Both the position numbers and the translations under genes were made by a program. A stretch of DNA of 64,000 nt, taken from assembly GCF_010015445.1 (NCBI RefSeq), contig NC_053123.1, positions 11,543,434 to 11,607,433 of the forward strand, in the 5' to 3' direction. Below the pieces are notes generated by a model. The model saw only the letters and a list, made by a program, of their open reading frames with translations. It did no database searches and had not been told where the DNA came from. This document shows, piece by piece, positions 41,301 through 53,859 of the stretch (its first letter is position 1; each line of letters opens with the position of its first letter). The stretch is from Perca fluviatilis (Eukaryota > Chordata > Actinopteri > Perciformes > Percidae).

Positions 41301-42035
41301 AGACAAAAGGGATCACTTGGAGTAAACTGTTCCTCACCCTCCATCAGATACATTAAGCTATGGAATATTAGACTGGGATGAACAGGGACACTTACACAAA
41401 TGTAAAGACAGCAACAACTGAAAAGGTGACGGCAAGCTGTGCTGTTAAAATTAAGTAAACCTGCCCACAAACACAAAACCAAGCAGTTCTGTTGAGCACA
41501 CAAGTGTACATTTCAGTGGCTGTACAGGATCGTCATTGTCATGTTGAACAACAAAAAGACCCACAGGAAACTGTGTGACCAATGATGAAAATCCTTACCT
41601 TTCGAATGAAGGCATGCCGAACAGATGTGCTTTCCCACTGGGTGCTCAAAAAATCTTCCATGACTCCTGCACAATTGGGAATAGCGAAGTGATAATTAAA
41701 ACGTATTGGACTTGGAAGCTAATCTAAATATAATGCAAGTCTTGTATCATTTTCTCAGAACCTTGGTTGGATGCAGGCACTCCAGCAGACAAAGTGGGTA
41801 TTGTGGTGGGCATCCCAGATGGAGAGAAGCCAGGGGCTGCCCACATCCCAGCTTGCGGGTAGACACTCTCATGGCCCCAGTAGCCAGGCGGGCCGGCGCA
41901 CATGCCCGGACTGGGGCTGTAAGATGGAGGTGGTGGAAGAGGGAAGCCATGTTGTGGCTGGTGGGGGTAGTTTTCATACTTAGGATGGTGCAGTGCATCC
42001 TCGTAGGTTGGAGGATTATCAGTTTTAGACGTCAT
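38342..42035 (-). CDS. tmbim1: Transmembrane BAX inhibitor motif protein (Lifeguard family), probably TMBIM1
   Basis: Multi-pass membrane protein of the BI-1/Lifeguard family; TMBIM1 acts in Golgi/endolysosomal membranes and restrains Fas-type death signalling. Coding exons, minus strand: 42035-41762, 41666-41599, 41460-41396, 41288-41235, 41071-41021, 40878-40839, 40648-40611, 40486-40399, 40041-39946, 39804-39751, 38491-38342; 325 residues. Residues 1-92 are cytosolic, rich in Pro, Tyr and Gly, with a PPTY motif at 8-11 (a WW-domain ligand of the PPxY type). The remainder has about seven hydrophobic segments, with family landmarks VRHAFIRKVY, CCKEPRRRFPWN, VTIFCFQTKVDFTSC and ISPEEYIYGALSLYIDI. 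The donor after exon 1 (GTTCTG) is weak but gives the only in-phase join. Choice of TMBIM1 over GRINA or FAIM2 rests on residues and on the PNKD neighbour. Confidence 0.92.
38770..39400. repeat. Degenerate interspersed repeat in tmbim1 last intron
   Basis: The block has motifs such as AAAAGTCAGAGGATCACC, CAATCCATCCAATAGTTGTTG and CAAAGTGGTGGACAGA, with a partly repeated internal unit (GTTGAGACATTTCA near 39083 and GTTGAGCTATTGCA near 39298). This phrase set recurs in many fish genomes. The assignment is from memory of such repeats, and the element class is unknown. Confidence 0.5.
39884..39932. repeat. (AGAG)n and (AAATT)n simple repeats
   Basis: An AGAGAG run is followed by about five AAATT units, within the tmbim1 intron just beyond the 39946 exon end. 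Confidence 0.9.
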
Positions 42036-42415
42036 GATCTTACCTTAAAGAGAGGACAAGTGGTGATGAGCTACATTAGACTTAAACTATACGATACACG
42101 TAATGTACTGACACATTGACAAGATAACAAAAGTTAAACATGCTCAGAACATCCAATTTCACTACTCATGTCTGGTCAGTATGGTATACACAGTTATCCA
42201 ATTACTAAATAAAATCTGGTTGTTGTGCAAAAACTACAATTAAAACCACCTTCTAATAAAAGTAACAATCCAAATTTCTATATTAGTTATCTGCTGGAAA
42301 AAGCTATGTCTGTGCACAAATAAATACACCATAAAAAAATAACCTAGTCTAGAAATGTCAGAACAATGACAGAAATAAGAACATTACCAAAAACAAAGAA
42401 AGAAAGTGTACTCAC

Positions 42416-42545
42416 CCGGTGGCTTTAGCCTGAGATGGGAGCACTGTTGATCCCTTCTGTCCTCTCTCTTTGGAGGTTTGCAGACTTACACCACAGGAGG
42501 TTGTCATCCTTGTAATAGGATATGTTCACTGAAACTTACACTGGT
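42416..42545 (-). other. tmbim1: tmbim1 non-coding first exon and promoter area
   Basis: A strong donor GTGAGT on the minus strand follows the exon end at 42416 (ACCGG before it). An acceptor AG lies about eight bases before the start codon, at about 42045. The coding exon therefore seems to be preceded by a 5'UTR exon. The upstream limit, about 42540, is a guess. Confidence 0.5.
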
Positions 42546-43456
42546 ACTGTCTCAGAAAGAATGTAGGCTACTCTGGTTGCCAAGGGCAGGCTCCTATTTA
42601 AAATTATAAAAAAATACAATTGAAAAACAAACCCAACACACTGTTGTGTCACACATTTAGTTAGATGTTAGGTACTACTTCCAACGTTGAGTTGATTTTA
42701 TTTCTTTAAGCAGTCATCCTGAGAATATTTTATTTTCCAAGGCCTATTAAATCTCCCTCTAAATTGACCCAAATGTTATCATTATACAGCCTATATTGTC
42801 ACACACAGCTATAGGCTAATGTTAATCAATGTCCCAGCAGGACAGTTAGACGTCGCTAAATTATTTCGATTATTATTATTTATTTAGAATTCTCCATTGA
42901 AACTTGGCTCGATTCCATTTTGGCCTTGACGCCATATATATAATTCATAAATTAAGTTGGAATTAAGTCGTAGGTCTACATGACACATAGATAAATCAGG
43001 GTACAACTTATGAATTTGTTTTTGCGGTGTAATTAACTTTGAATGGGAATAATTTGAGCTTAAAATAACGTCTAAACCTAAAATGAAGTTAAATTCAAGC
43101 CATGAAACTACTTTCATTGACACAAAATTTAAGTTTACATTTCTGGAAAAAACTGTTGTAGAAAGAAGTGGCTGATCTTTAATGCATTGCCCATTATCAG
43201 CAACCATTCATGCAATTTTCCAAAGGAAACATTCTGTTTACTAATCTGATATCATTTTAAAAGGCTAACTGAGAAAACATTGGAAAACCCTTTTGCTATT
43301 ATGTAAGCACATAATGTAATCTGAAAACTGCTGCCCTGGATAAAAAAAAACAATGCAACTGATCTCAGCTGGTATTCTGTCTGGGATGGAGTGGAATAGA
43401 AATTTCTAAGTGACTCCAAACTTTTGACCGAGTTTTTTTTTTTGTGTGTGTTTGTG
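42546..43456. other. Divergent spacer between tmbim1 and pnkd
   Basis: AT-rich sequence with no exon recognised. The open frame 43207-42884 (minus) lacks any known domain. The shared upstream region of the two head-to-head genes lies here. Confidence 0.5.
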
Positions 43457-43561
<105 letters not shown>

Positions 43562-43570
43562 AAATCACCT

Positions 43571-43613
43571 CGCTTCCGGGGTTGCTACGTCATTACGTTT
43601 CGCTGCAGAGGCT
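43571..43613 (+). promoter_or_regulatory. pnkd: pnkd proximal promoter/5'UTR with ETS- and CRE-like sites
   Basis: The short GC-rich piece between the microsatellite and the start codon has CTTCCGGG (43573-43580, ETS type) and TACGTCA (43586-43592, CRE-like). No TATA box in the normal sense is present, although the TA repeat lies just upstream. The function is inferred from motifs. Confidence 0.4.
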
Positions 43614-46600
43614 ATGGCGCTTCCTGAGTCGATGATAACGCTGGTTGCCACGGTTGCCACCGCATCTTTCTTCTGTTTCTTCTGTTTATGTGTTCGCTAC
43701 AGACGCAAAGTGCTCTGGAGAAAATTGTTGAGCAAAATAATGGCCCGCACGGAGAAGCCGTTGTTCCGAATCGCGTGAGTATATGACCTTCCTTAATCAA
43801 ACAACACTGTGTTGTCATCGCGGTGATTCGCGATAGCCGAGCAACATCTATCCATTGGTATTAAGAGAGAGAGGCCGTCCCACCAAACTGTTATCCAAAT
43901 ATCTTCCAGTTTTAAGTTGCTTTGCTAGTCGACAAAAGAACTATCCCTGACATTAGGGTCTAGCTAAAGCCTTTCCTAAAACGATAATAGTCACTGTTTT
44001 AGCCGACATACACATACGAGCCATGAACATATATTTTGACGACCAGTTTATTTTACGAGACGTTGTTGTTAATAATGACATGATGCCATCGTAATTAGTG
44101 CTGCATGGTGGAACACATTTTTCGAATCGAAAAAAAAGCCTTGTGATATTTTAACCAATGTAGCTAGCTGATTAGCACTTTGGCCATGCTACATTTGCAG
44201 ATGTTTCACTTGAGTAGGCGTGACCCCCTTTGAAACATGGTGACTAGCTACATGGTGGGGTTAACATGGTCAACCTCTGCCACCACACAGAATGTTTCCT
44301 AGCCTTTTGAATTGTTTCCCAGGTACACGCTCTACACGAGGACCAGACTCGGCTACATGTTCTACAAGAGACAAATGAGAAAAGCGCGAGAAAATTTCCC
44401 TGCTGGACATTCCACAGCTCAGGCCATGGAGTTCAATGGTATGTAGCAGTTTACAGTTGTTCATACAGCGTTGCTCAATGGCTCCTCTGTTTTTGTGGGG
44501 TGATGCTGAGTGCCATCCATACAAACAGAGGCCCTGTTGGTTGGGTCAAACATAGTGCATATGTTGTTATTTTTATTACCATCATTGCAAAGGTGCTATC
44601 ATCTCAAGACATACTGTGAACATTACCTTTTAATACTACATGGCTGCTTATAACATTCTGAATGAAAAAGTGTAATATTGTCCTGAATAATTCATTTATT
44701 ATTCTTTGTCTACCCACAGGTATTAAAATAATTCCCATCCCGGTGCTGTCTGACAACTACAGCTATCTTGTAATTGACACAGCCTCCAGTGTTGCGGTTG
44801 TTGTAGACCCTGCAGACCCTCAAACAGTGCAGGTGAATGCCTCTGTTGTCAATTGTGTGTGTGTTGTGTCTAGATATCTTTTCGTTTCGATATTTTTCGT
44901 TCAGATCTATGTTACTATGCAGATGATGTGCAATTAGCCCTCTTTGTTGCAAGAGGGGATAGCTTGACTTGGCTTGTTCAACAACACATTGCTGCAGAAA
45001 AAGTTGAGACACGCCAAATATTTGCCAGATCTCTTTGCACCACCATCTGGGTTAAACATAAATGGTTGCTTTGACTCTATTTCAGTAACATTTTGTCGGT
45101 GTCCCACGCCTCTAAAGTGCTGGCAATGGTTGGATATCAATTTTACCTGAAAGAGACCAAATATAAACTAATATCAATATGTGAGACAATATACGATTAT
45201 GAGATATGGCATGGTTCCATGGATGCTCTATCAATTTGGTTATATTTCAAAAAATGGTTTGTTGAAAAGGACCCCTAACACATTGCAAGTAGATAGGTAC
45301 GATAAGAATGGAAAATTGGCGTTATGTGTGTGTGATTGTCATTCTTGACCACAAACCACTTTTATCAAGCTCACAAACCCAAAGTGACAATTATGCCTTT
45401 CTCTTATTTAGTCAGGTATCGTAAAATGACTCCTCTTATTTTTATTTTTCAGCATCACTTTCATTGCACTTCCATTTTATATTGCCTCACAATTGCATGT
45501 ATTTTGCAGCTCAGTGGGCTTTTGAATAAAATGCTGCTGAAGTGTTGTTTTATATGGAGATTGATAGTTGTAACAGCACTTGTACATTTTCAGGAAGTTC
45601 TCAAGGCAGAGGGAGTGACTTTAGAAGCAATACTCTGTACACACAAGCATTGGTGAGTTTTTTTAGTTTTTCTACATGTATATTATTTTGATGTGTGGTT
45701 CGTTATTACATTTTTATGTATAAAAAAACATGAGGAGATGGGGCTAAATATACCAAGTATGACAGATTATAAAAACTTTAGTAGGGGTGCATGATATATC
45801 GACTTAATATCGTTATTGCGATATCACGATGCGCAATATTATATCGAAAGTGTCGCGATAAGTATGCAATATTTTGTTTATTTTGTGGAGCGCTGCGTCC
45901 TGTCCGTTGGCTGTGTGGCTTAGTTGTGTTTGATTTAGAGCTTGAAACGCTATAATAGTCATGTTTCATTGGCCAGTTACCGACGCCACTTGCACGTTAG
46001 TGCACGTCAGCGCACGGGTCCACTACGTGACAAACCCTATGGAGCGTACCATGTGACGTGTGTGCATATTTCGACAGAGTGACAGTGTAAGTGAAGAAAT
46101 AGATAGAGACAACTAAACGGAACGAATCAGAGAAGCGAAAGAAAAGTTGTGTCCTGTTCTCTTTATTTATTTATTTTCTACTGTACGACCAGTAAAACAT
46201 GTCCCGTTCTGGAGACATGGTCCTTATTTATTTATTCATGTTGGACCAGTCCAATATGACAGTTAGTTGAAATGAACCTTGTGTTGTAAAAAAAAAACTT
46301 TTTTAATTTGTTATGAATCTATTTTTATCAGTTTCCCATAATTTTTTTAATTTTACAGATGTTTAAAAATATCTAAATTAATATCAATATCGCAATATTC
46401 ATATCAATATCACAATTTCACATTTTGTCAATATCGTGCAACCCTAAACTATACTGTGTTAAAGGTACATTGTGTAGCAATTTCTCCCATCAAGCGGTGA
46501 AATTGTATTTTGCATTCAAACGAATAGTGCTCTCTGGCGCCTCGCTTTTTCCAATGCGTGTTGCAACTACGGTAGCCGTTATGTACCGAGAAGCTATTCA

Positions 46601-49600
46601 TCAAGTTTTCTTTCGGGTGATGAGGTTTGTTATTTCAAACAAACTGCAAACTGCATTGAATCATTAGTGTGAGTGGATAAGTAATCACCCTTGTAATTTT
46701 GACTTACCTGTCGAGAAGAAAGCCGGCAACTTCAGCGTCCCTTTTGAAAGTCTTTCTCCTTCAGTAGCTCTTTCCACCTGGGAAAGGCTACCCCGATGTT
46801 TACCCTCGTGTTTTGAATTCGCCGGTCACGTTGCCTTTTTAATTCCCTTTTTTCGCTTTCTTTGGCGACGAGGACTCCTTCTCCTCATAAGTATGATCCT
46901 CCATTATGAACTAAAGTGCAGTGCAGGCTTTCAAATTTGCCGGGGCAGTGACAAGCGCCTCTCACTGATCTCCTTCTCCGTTTCAGCTGCTTTCAGTCAC
47001 GTGACGCTGACTCTGAACGAAAACGCATTGCTAGTGCTTTAATGTCCCTCTCAGCGATTATAGTTTTTCGACATGGAAGCCTCCTTGGGCTTACCCGTCC
47101 AATGTAAATACAGATAAGAAATTCTTCGCTTAAGAGGATAAGTCAGATGATTGGCAGAGGTCATTTTACACCAACGAGGACATATTTATGAATGAAGACA
47201 TTGCTTTTAGCTAATAAAATACTTATACTACACAGCGTACCTTTTTAAGTGAATATAGTTAAACATGGTGTTCTCATGCACACAATTGCTTGTGTTCCTA
47301 TTTTAACATGTGTTATACCTAATGAAAGAGAAAAACACCCACAGTAATGTGAATACATTTGAAAATGACATTTATACTATCCAGGCTCAAATGAAGGGTA
47401 TGTGGTTGAAAATGCTGAGGCAAAAATAAATGCGCAGTTTTCTGTTGTGTCCACAATACTTGCAAGCCTCTGCTTTCTGTTCCATTTACAGGGATCACAG
47501 CGGGGGAAACAAAGGGTTGAAAAGACTTCACAGCTCATGCAGAGTTTATGGAAACGCAGCCGATAACATTCCTGGCCTCACGCAGTAAGTCGCTGCTCGC
47601 ACAGTATAGCACACTGCTTCCCACAGAATCAGTCGGGCTGTACTGAGTCCTGTCTAGTTCCCTCTGTCAGCACTAGTAGCAGCTGACTGCACGGTACATT
47701 ATCATGGTATGATAAACTGTTCCAATATGCCTCGGGGGGATTATGACCTAAGAACGGGGCCATCCTAAGCTAGACATCATCCAAACCACTGGACTAAAGT
47801 CTATTAACCAAAATGTTGACGATCGACATTACAACTTAAACCAGAAAACTAGTTGTTGCCCCATTTGTTTAGATTGGAAAGTACATTTTAAGGTCAACAT
47901 CATTTTAAAGAAGAGGTATATTTTAGGGATACTGCACACATATATATATTTTTTTTAGATCTATTTTTTTGTTCAGACTAAATCAGTTAGCTCCGAGTTC
48001 AGCCATTAACTTCCCAATGGCCCTTTTCACTTATTAGGTAACCTGCTGTCATAAAAACTCTACATCTTACATTCTCCTTATAGCACTTTTATTTTTGTGT
48101 GTGTACCCAGCCCTCTCTCACACAAGGAGTCAGTCACAGTTGGCTGTATGCACTTTAAGGCCCTCTTCACTCCTGGACACACAGTGGGCCACATGATCTA
48201 CCTCCTGGATGGCCGGGCGCTCGACGCCCCCTCCAGCCTCTTCTCTGGTGACCTGGTGTTCCTCTCAGGTTGTGGTGAGTTACAACAGAACGGGCGCCAT
48301 AGAAATGATCATATAGAACTGACACGTGGTTCAAAGCAACTATTGCTTAAACAAAGAAGACACAGCAAAAAACACAACAACCGAGGCCTCTGTGATGTGT
48401 CATGTGAAGTCATTCTAGACATAATGTTGGTCTTTGTACCCCCTAAGCCTGCATTCACACTGCCTGCGTCAGCCATCAGACGCTGCGGCAAAAACGCAGA
48501 TCTGCCCATTCATTTTGAATGGGGGTAGTGCGTTTTAGGCTGCGGCGGGGGGTGCTAATGTGCTCTTTTTTTTTTTTACTTCTCATGTGCAATATGAAGT
48601 AAGAACTTCCATGACCTCTGAATCAGAAATGGGTTGTATTTCTTAGCAATTGACCACTTTAATGTATTTTAATTTAATATCTAATTGTTTATTTTTTACC
48701 TTCTAGAACTTGCAGATATCCAGAGTTGAGTAAAACCTGTTCTTGGTGTTTTCAGGGAGGGTGTTTGAAGGCAGTGCCACAACAATGCTGTCCTCTCTGG
48801 ACACAGTCGCCTCCCTAAGTGATGATACTTTATTATGGCCTGGTAGGAAAATCTTCACGTTTTTAGAGTCAAACAATGTGTGTCAGTGTTGTGTGATGTT
48901 GATGTTGATGTGGTGGTGGTATGAATGTGTTGCTGTGGCTTGATTTCTGTACTTTGATAGACATACTGCAGCACCAAAGTCTCATAAGAGGGGACTTCTA
49001 TAGAGTGTACGCCTTTTTTATTTTTTAGGGTGGTTATGCGTGTGAACATGCTTTTTAAAAAAAAAAATGTATTCCATCCATCAGGTCATGAGTATGCAGA
49101 GGACAACCTACTGTTTGCTGCTGAAGTTGAGCCTCGCAACGCTGCCAGGGAAAGCAAATCTCAGTGGGTGCTGCAGCAGCGAGGCCAGAAGCTGTGCACG
49201 GTGAGAAATGATCTATCGCCATTGTTATGCCTCTGTAGCACGCCATTCCAGAGAGGATTCATGTTGTCCAGCACCTGGGAAGAAGGGTTTATCACCTGCC
49301 TACAGTGAATGCGTTGTCAGTGCCCGAGCGCTCCTCTTCCAGGCTCTCAACAGTCGAGTCTCATCTGTGATACAGTCTGCAGCAGAGCAAAGGTTCACTG
49401 TCGAGTGAAGTGCCTATCCGGAATTTAGATGAGTTTCTATCTGCCATCTATACAACATGGCACTAGAGCCAGTTTCACACACATTTGCAACAATAGGGCT
49501 TTTTTACAACATATATTTTGCCTAGTCACAGCAGGGAAAGCACAGGTGTTACTGGTAACATTAACAATAGCTCTGTTCTATATGTTTTATATCTATGGTA

Positions 49601-50394
49601 ACAGTGAGCCAGCATGCACAGTGCGAGGACACTGAAACTGAAGCAGCTAAATGGAAGTCAGCCATTATTAGTTTTATTATTTACACGTGTGCTTTCTCCC
49701 ACAGTGACCTGTCTAAGCAAATTAGCAACTATAGTGGTTTATCTGGCTTGTTGTGATACTACCTCATCTAGCTTTTTGACAGTGCTTCTTTTGCTGGATA
49801 TCCATTAGCTACATATTTTAATGTGTTCTGTATGTGGTGGCGAAAGAGAGCTTTACATTAAACAATACAATAGCAGAAATTCACATCGACACTTGAGCTC
49901 CTTGTTTTAGTTGCTTTTAAATTCTGTGGTCCAGGGGCTTGACGTCTGGATTGGCAATCAATGTGGATTATGCCCAATTAAATGCATGAAACTAGCTAAA
50001 AGGGGATTTATTGTTGACGATGAGACGTTTTTCTGCATTTCAATTCGGGGCAAAGATGCAGAAGTTCAAAGCCGTGTCGGTTTAAGTTGGCAGGGATCAC
50101 TTGTTACCCATAATTCTGTTCCGTAAATAAAGGGCATGTGTATCACTGTGACTGCTAGAGTGAGACTGTTTACATCCACTTTTGAGGAGGGCTGCCTTTT
50201 GACGTGCTCTTCATTTTCAGTGTCCCTCCACTGTCGGAGAAGAGAGGCAGTACAATCCTTTCCTGCGCAGCCACTCTGCAGACCTCCATCTGGCCCTGGG
50301 CGTCGAGCAGTTCCAGGACGAAGACTGGACCCAGTTCAGGGCTCGGGTGCTGGAGGAGCTGCGAAAACGCAAAGACCTCTTTAACAGGAGATAG
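43614..50394 (+). CDS. pnkd: PNKD metallo-beta-lactamase-domain protein
   Basis: Glyoxalase II-like hydrolase-fold protein; its human orthologue is mutated in paroxysmal nonkinesigenic dyskinesia, and its substrate is not firmly known. Exons: 43614-43774, 44323-44438, 44720-44832, 45594-45652, 47492-47584, 48111-48274, 48756-48842, 49085-49200, 50221-50394; 360 residues. A hydrophobic N-terminal segment (about 8-30) followed by RYRRK suggests a membrane anchor or targeting signal. The metal-binding signature THKHWDH is at 146-152, GHT at 203-205, FSGD at 225-228 and PGHEYAEDN from about 264. Asp228 and His266 are therefore present and the site looks complete. This matches the human isoform with the hydrophobic start. 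It is divergent from tmbim1, as in human, where the two genes are neighbours. Intron 4 carries two back-to-back MITEs. Confidence 0.96.
45782..46446. mobile_element. hAT-type MITE, copy 2, inverted relative to copy 1
   Basis: In pnkd intron 4. Begins TAGGGGTGCATGATAT and ends ATATCGTGCAACCCTA. It is the reverse-oriented relative of the element at 11825-12452: both contain the open stretch [12 protein letters not shown] and a shared region rich in GCGCTGCGTCC. Flanking 8-mers AACTTTAG and AACTATAC match at six of eight positions. Confidence 0.85.
46463..47244. mobile_element. TTAA-flanked element beside copy 2
   Basis: The left end AGGTACATTGTGTAG is mirrored at the right by CTACACAGCGTACCT, close to TTAA on both sides (46459-46462 and 47245-47248). 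It has no transposase. The interior includes GTGCTCTCTGGCGCC and moderately GC-rich unique-looking sequence. It lies only about 15 bp from the neighbouring hAT-type MITE. Confidence 0.6.
48440..48555. repeat. Short MITE-like fragment in pnkd intron 6
   Basis: The sequence GCATTCACACTGCCTGCGTC followed by GCTGCGGCAAAAACGC and ATTCATTTTGAATGG resembles the end of a known type of fish DNA element. Only one end is visible, and the identification is tentative. Confidence 0.35.
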
Positions 50395-52720
50395 TACTGG
50401 AAACACGTAGGCCAGCTAAACACTGGCAAACAGAGGAGCGAGCTCACCTGTACTGGACAGTGGTACATTGTAAAACAAAGATGAGCAGAGCTCTTAGGTA
50501 CGAAATGAAAGTCTGTTCAAAGAAACCGGTTTTGTAAAAAAGGGGTATTAAGTCATTTTTGACCATGAGGAACATAGTGGTAACTTCATTATTACATGAT
50601 ACTGATCAATAAGCCTATTACCTCTCCACACACTGTAGAGTATCTCATGCTAATTTTAATAATAAATGATTGCCTCTTTAACTTCGAGACATGAACAATA
50701 ACATAGATCTGCATGTGTAACTTTCTGTTATTTTAGGTACAGGCTAATTTCTGATCCTGGTGTGTGAAGCAGAACAGGTCTGCACACTACATGGGTTAAT
50801 TAAGCATGTTAGGTACTGTATTGTTATTGCGTAGTCTGGTTCATTGTTAAGGTAAGAAATACATTGTTTAAAAAAACTGACTTGAAAATCTTTGGTATGC
50901 TGGATTTACTTTTACAGTGTTGCTGAAGAGTAATTAACTTCTCCATGGCAGTTGTGATTTTTGGACTTGAGTTATTGATTGTAAATATTTGATTTATTTA
51001 GTTATATTATTTTCAACAATATATTGGTACGATAATTTAACAAATCACAAACACTCTTCGCTGTCCGTACTTTGTGCCAGCACAATGTATGGGGGAATGT
51101 CTGTACACTAGCCTTTCATGTGGATTTTTATTTGCTGAATCTAAGAGCCAATTAAGTATTGATGTAAAAGAGATTTTGCTTACGTTAGTTCTTTACGATG
51201 CATGTGATTGAGCCCTGTTTTGCTTTTTGCCCCCTAAGTTTCATTTTGTAATTCACTATATCATGTTTTGATTCACTGGGACCCACAGGTATTGGAGGTG
51301 GAACACATTTTTTTTCTAGTTGCACAGCATGAGCGTGAACGTGAACAACAACACGTGTGAAGGATTAGACTGGTAGCGCATTGCCATGTATGAGACGTGA
51401 CTGAATCGCTGTTGAAGGGATGATGGAAATAATTTAACGACGTACAGGGTGATGTTGAATCAAGCAATCTGAACGCACACACTATGTTTTGCAATAACTT
51501 TTTTTACTTTTGTTTAAAATGTGTTAATATTTAAGAGTAAGATGGTGATGGAAATATTTCTAATTTTCTTTTCCTAATATGAGAATACAATGTGACATTG
51601 ACTGCAATACTCTTTAACATTTCAGAAGGAATGTTTTATAGCCAATTTGAAAACTTTGGAAACCAAAATTTTATATATTTTTTAATATATTGAAGAATTT
51701 ATTATACTGCGACAATACAATGGATGCACATTATTTCAGTATAATAAAAAATCTTCCCACGCACATATGAATAGTTTTCTTGTGTATGTTTTCATGCAAA
51801 GGAAATGTAACTCAGATGGAGATGGGCCAGAATGCAAAGGAGCTATATACACTCTTCAGATGCCTCCATTCCTCCTGCAGTAGGGCTTGTATCAAAGCAC
51901 CTTGTCCCCTGGTGGTTGTTGACTAAAATGTTATTCTGTTTGTTTGATGCAGATTCCCATCTTATTTGCATATGTTTGAGTTATGAATACCACCACATGG
52001 GAGACATGTTTTGTGATGTTTTACTTCAGGTTACGTTTTAATGAGGAAATGTGAAAGTAAACTTTCATTCATTAGAGCTGTGTATGTGTTATTTGTTGTA
52101 TTTATAAGTGTTCAGAACTGACAGCTGAGTTATTTTTCCAACCGCTAGAACTTCCCTAAACTCAAATAAGAGAGTAACCTACTTTATGCACACGCAAAAG
52201 ATTCTCTAGACAAGAAAAAAAGTGAACTGAACTTTGTGTTGACATATAGCGGTGTAATAAAACAGAACAAGCAGTAGGATTACAAACCAATTTGTTGTGT
52301 CTTGGGTCCACCTCAGGTGCTAGATTTTAAGTCTTCTGTATAAATCAGAGGAGAATTTTTTTTCCGACATTATAATGCTTCCATTCCATTTAACTGCAAT
52401 CAGCAATCGTTAATGTTAATAACTCCTGTCCTTTTATGTCATTAAGAGTCAAAGCGGCTGCTGTGAAAAAGGCCTATTACAGAGGCACTTTTTTGACATC
52501 GTGATCATGAATAACTGTACAAAGGATAGGACAAACATATATAACTTGACAACTCAACTCAAAGCTATTAATTGCAATTTCAATAACGAGGGATTGTTTT
52601 ATGTTTTGTTATAATCTTAGATAAAGTTATCAGTTATCATGTTATCACACCCGCGATACATGTTCAGAGCATTTTTCACAGGACCACATTCAGTAGCTAT
52701 AAACACGACAATGGTTATCC
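50395..52720. other. pnkd 3'UTR and spacer before gmppa
   Basis: The first AATAAA after the pnkd stop is at 50661-50666, giving a 3'UTR of about 280 nt; others lie at 51743-51748 and near 52257. The rest is AT-rich and shows no exon or repeat I can name. Confidence 0.5.
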
Positions 52721-53480
52721 TAATAAACTCCGCAAACAAAGAAACGCCCCTTTTTCAGGACACTGTATTTTAAAGATGCTTTTGTAAAAAATCTAATTAA
52801 CTTTAGAGATCTTCATTGTAAAGGGTTTAAACAATGTTTTCCATGCTTGTTCAATAAACCATAAACAATTAATGAACATGCACCTGTTGAACGGTTAAAA
52901 AGACAGTAACGGCTTTCAGGCGGTCGGCAATTAAGGTCACAGTTAAAAGAAAATTAGGAAAGTATACAGACCTTTCTCCTGACTCTGAAAAACACCAAAA
53001 GAAAGACGGCCAGGGTCCCTGCTAATCTGCGTGAACGTGCCTTAGTGCAAGGAGGCATGAGGACAGCAGATGTGGCCAGGGCAATACATTGCAATGTCCC
53101 TACTGTGAGACACTAGGCTACAGCGAGACAGGAAGAACAGCTGATCGTCCTCGCAGTGGCAGACCACTTGTAAACCTGCACAGGATCGGTACATCCGAAT
53201 ATCACACCTGCGGGACAGGTACAGGATGGCAACAACAACCGCAGGAACTGGCCAGTCTGGTGCAGTACATGAGGAGGAGATGGGCTGCAGTACTTAATGC
53301 ACCTGGTGGCCACACAAGATACTGTGTTTGAACCCCCCCCCCCCCGCCTTTGTTCGGGGACACATTATTCCATTTCTGTTAGTCACATGTCTGTGAAAAT
53401 TGTTCAGTCCATGCAAATATTTGCATATGTTAAGTTTGCTTGAAAGTGACAGGACGTTTCTTTTTTTGCTGAGTATATTA
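52721..53480 (+). mobile_element. Internally deleted Tc1/mariner element
   Basis: Imperfect terminal inverted repeats: AACTCCGCAAACAAAGAAAC at the left and, inverted, TACTCAGCAAAAAAAGAAAC at the right, with TA at the borders. Inside are the 5' part of a Tc1-type transposase gene (a GRTADRPRSGRP linker of the DNA-binding domain is readable near 53128-53163) and its last residues (QYMRRRW, near 53256). The whole catalytic DDE core between them is missing: the sequence jumps at about 53230. About 760 bp remain of an expected 1.6 kb. Confidence 0.8.
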
Positions 53481-53859
53481 TTGGTCTTTTTGTATATGTT
53501 AAGTTGATTGGTTGTAAGGTTTCAAAACAAAAGGGGAACATTTAAAATGACCTTTTATAAAACGATATCAATAAATTCATTCAGCTTTTTGTTTTGTATT
53601 ATCAATTCACCTGGATAGTTGTCATGGTGGTTTCGTCTGAAAGTTAAGTCTCCTTTTTAGACGATGCATTTGTTTTGCATTGATATTTTCATATGGGATG
53701 CCTTTGCTTTTTTATCATACAATACAGATTGATAGTAGCCTGGGTAAACCCTGACGAACTTCCGGCAAATTTGAGATTTGCTCTGCAAGCCACTCTCAGT
53801 TACAACTGATCTGAGGGTCTGGTGTCAACCAGGCTAAATTGATACAGCATAGGCCTATC

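Noticed and set aside
48097..48528. 143-codon frame as a separate pnkd-like gene
   Set aside because: It is pnkd exon 6 read through its donor into the intron.
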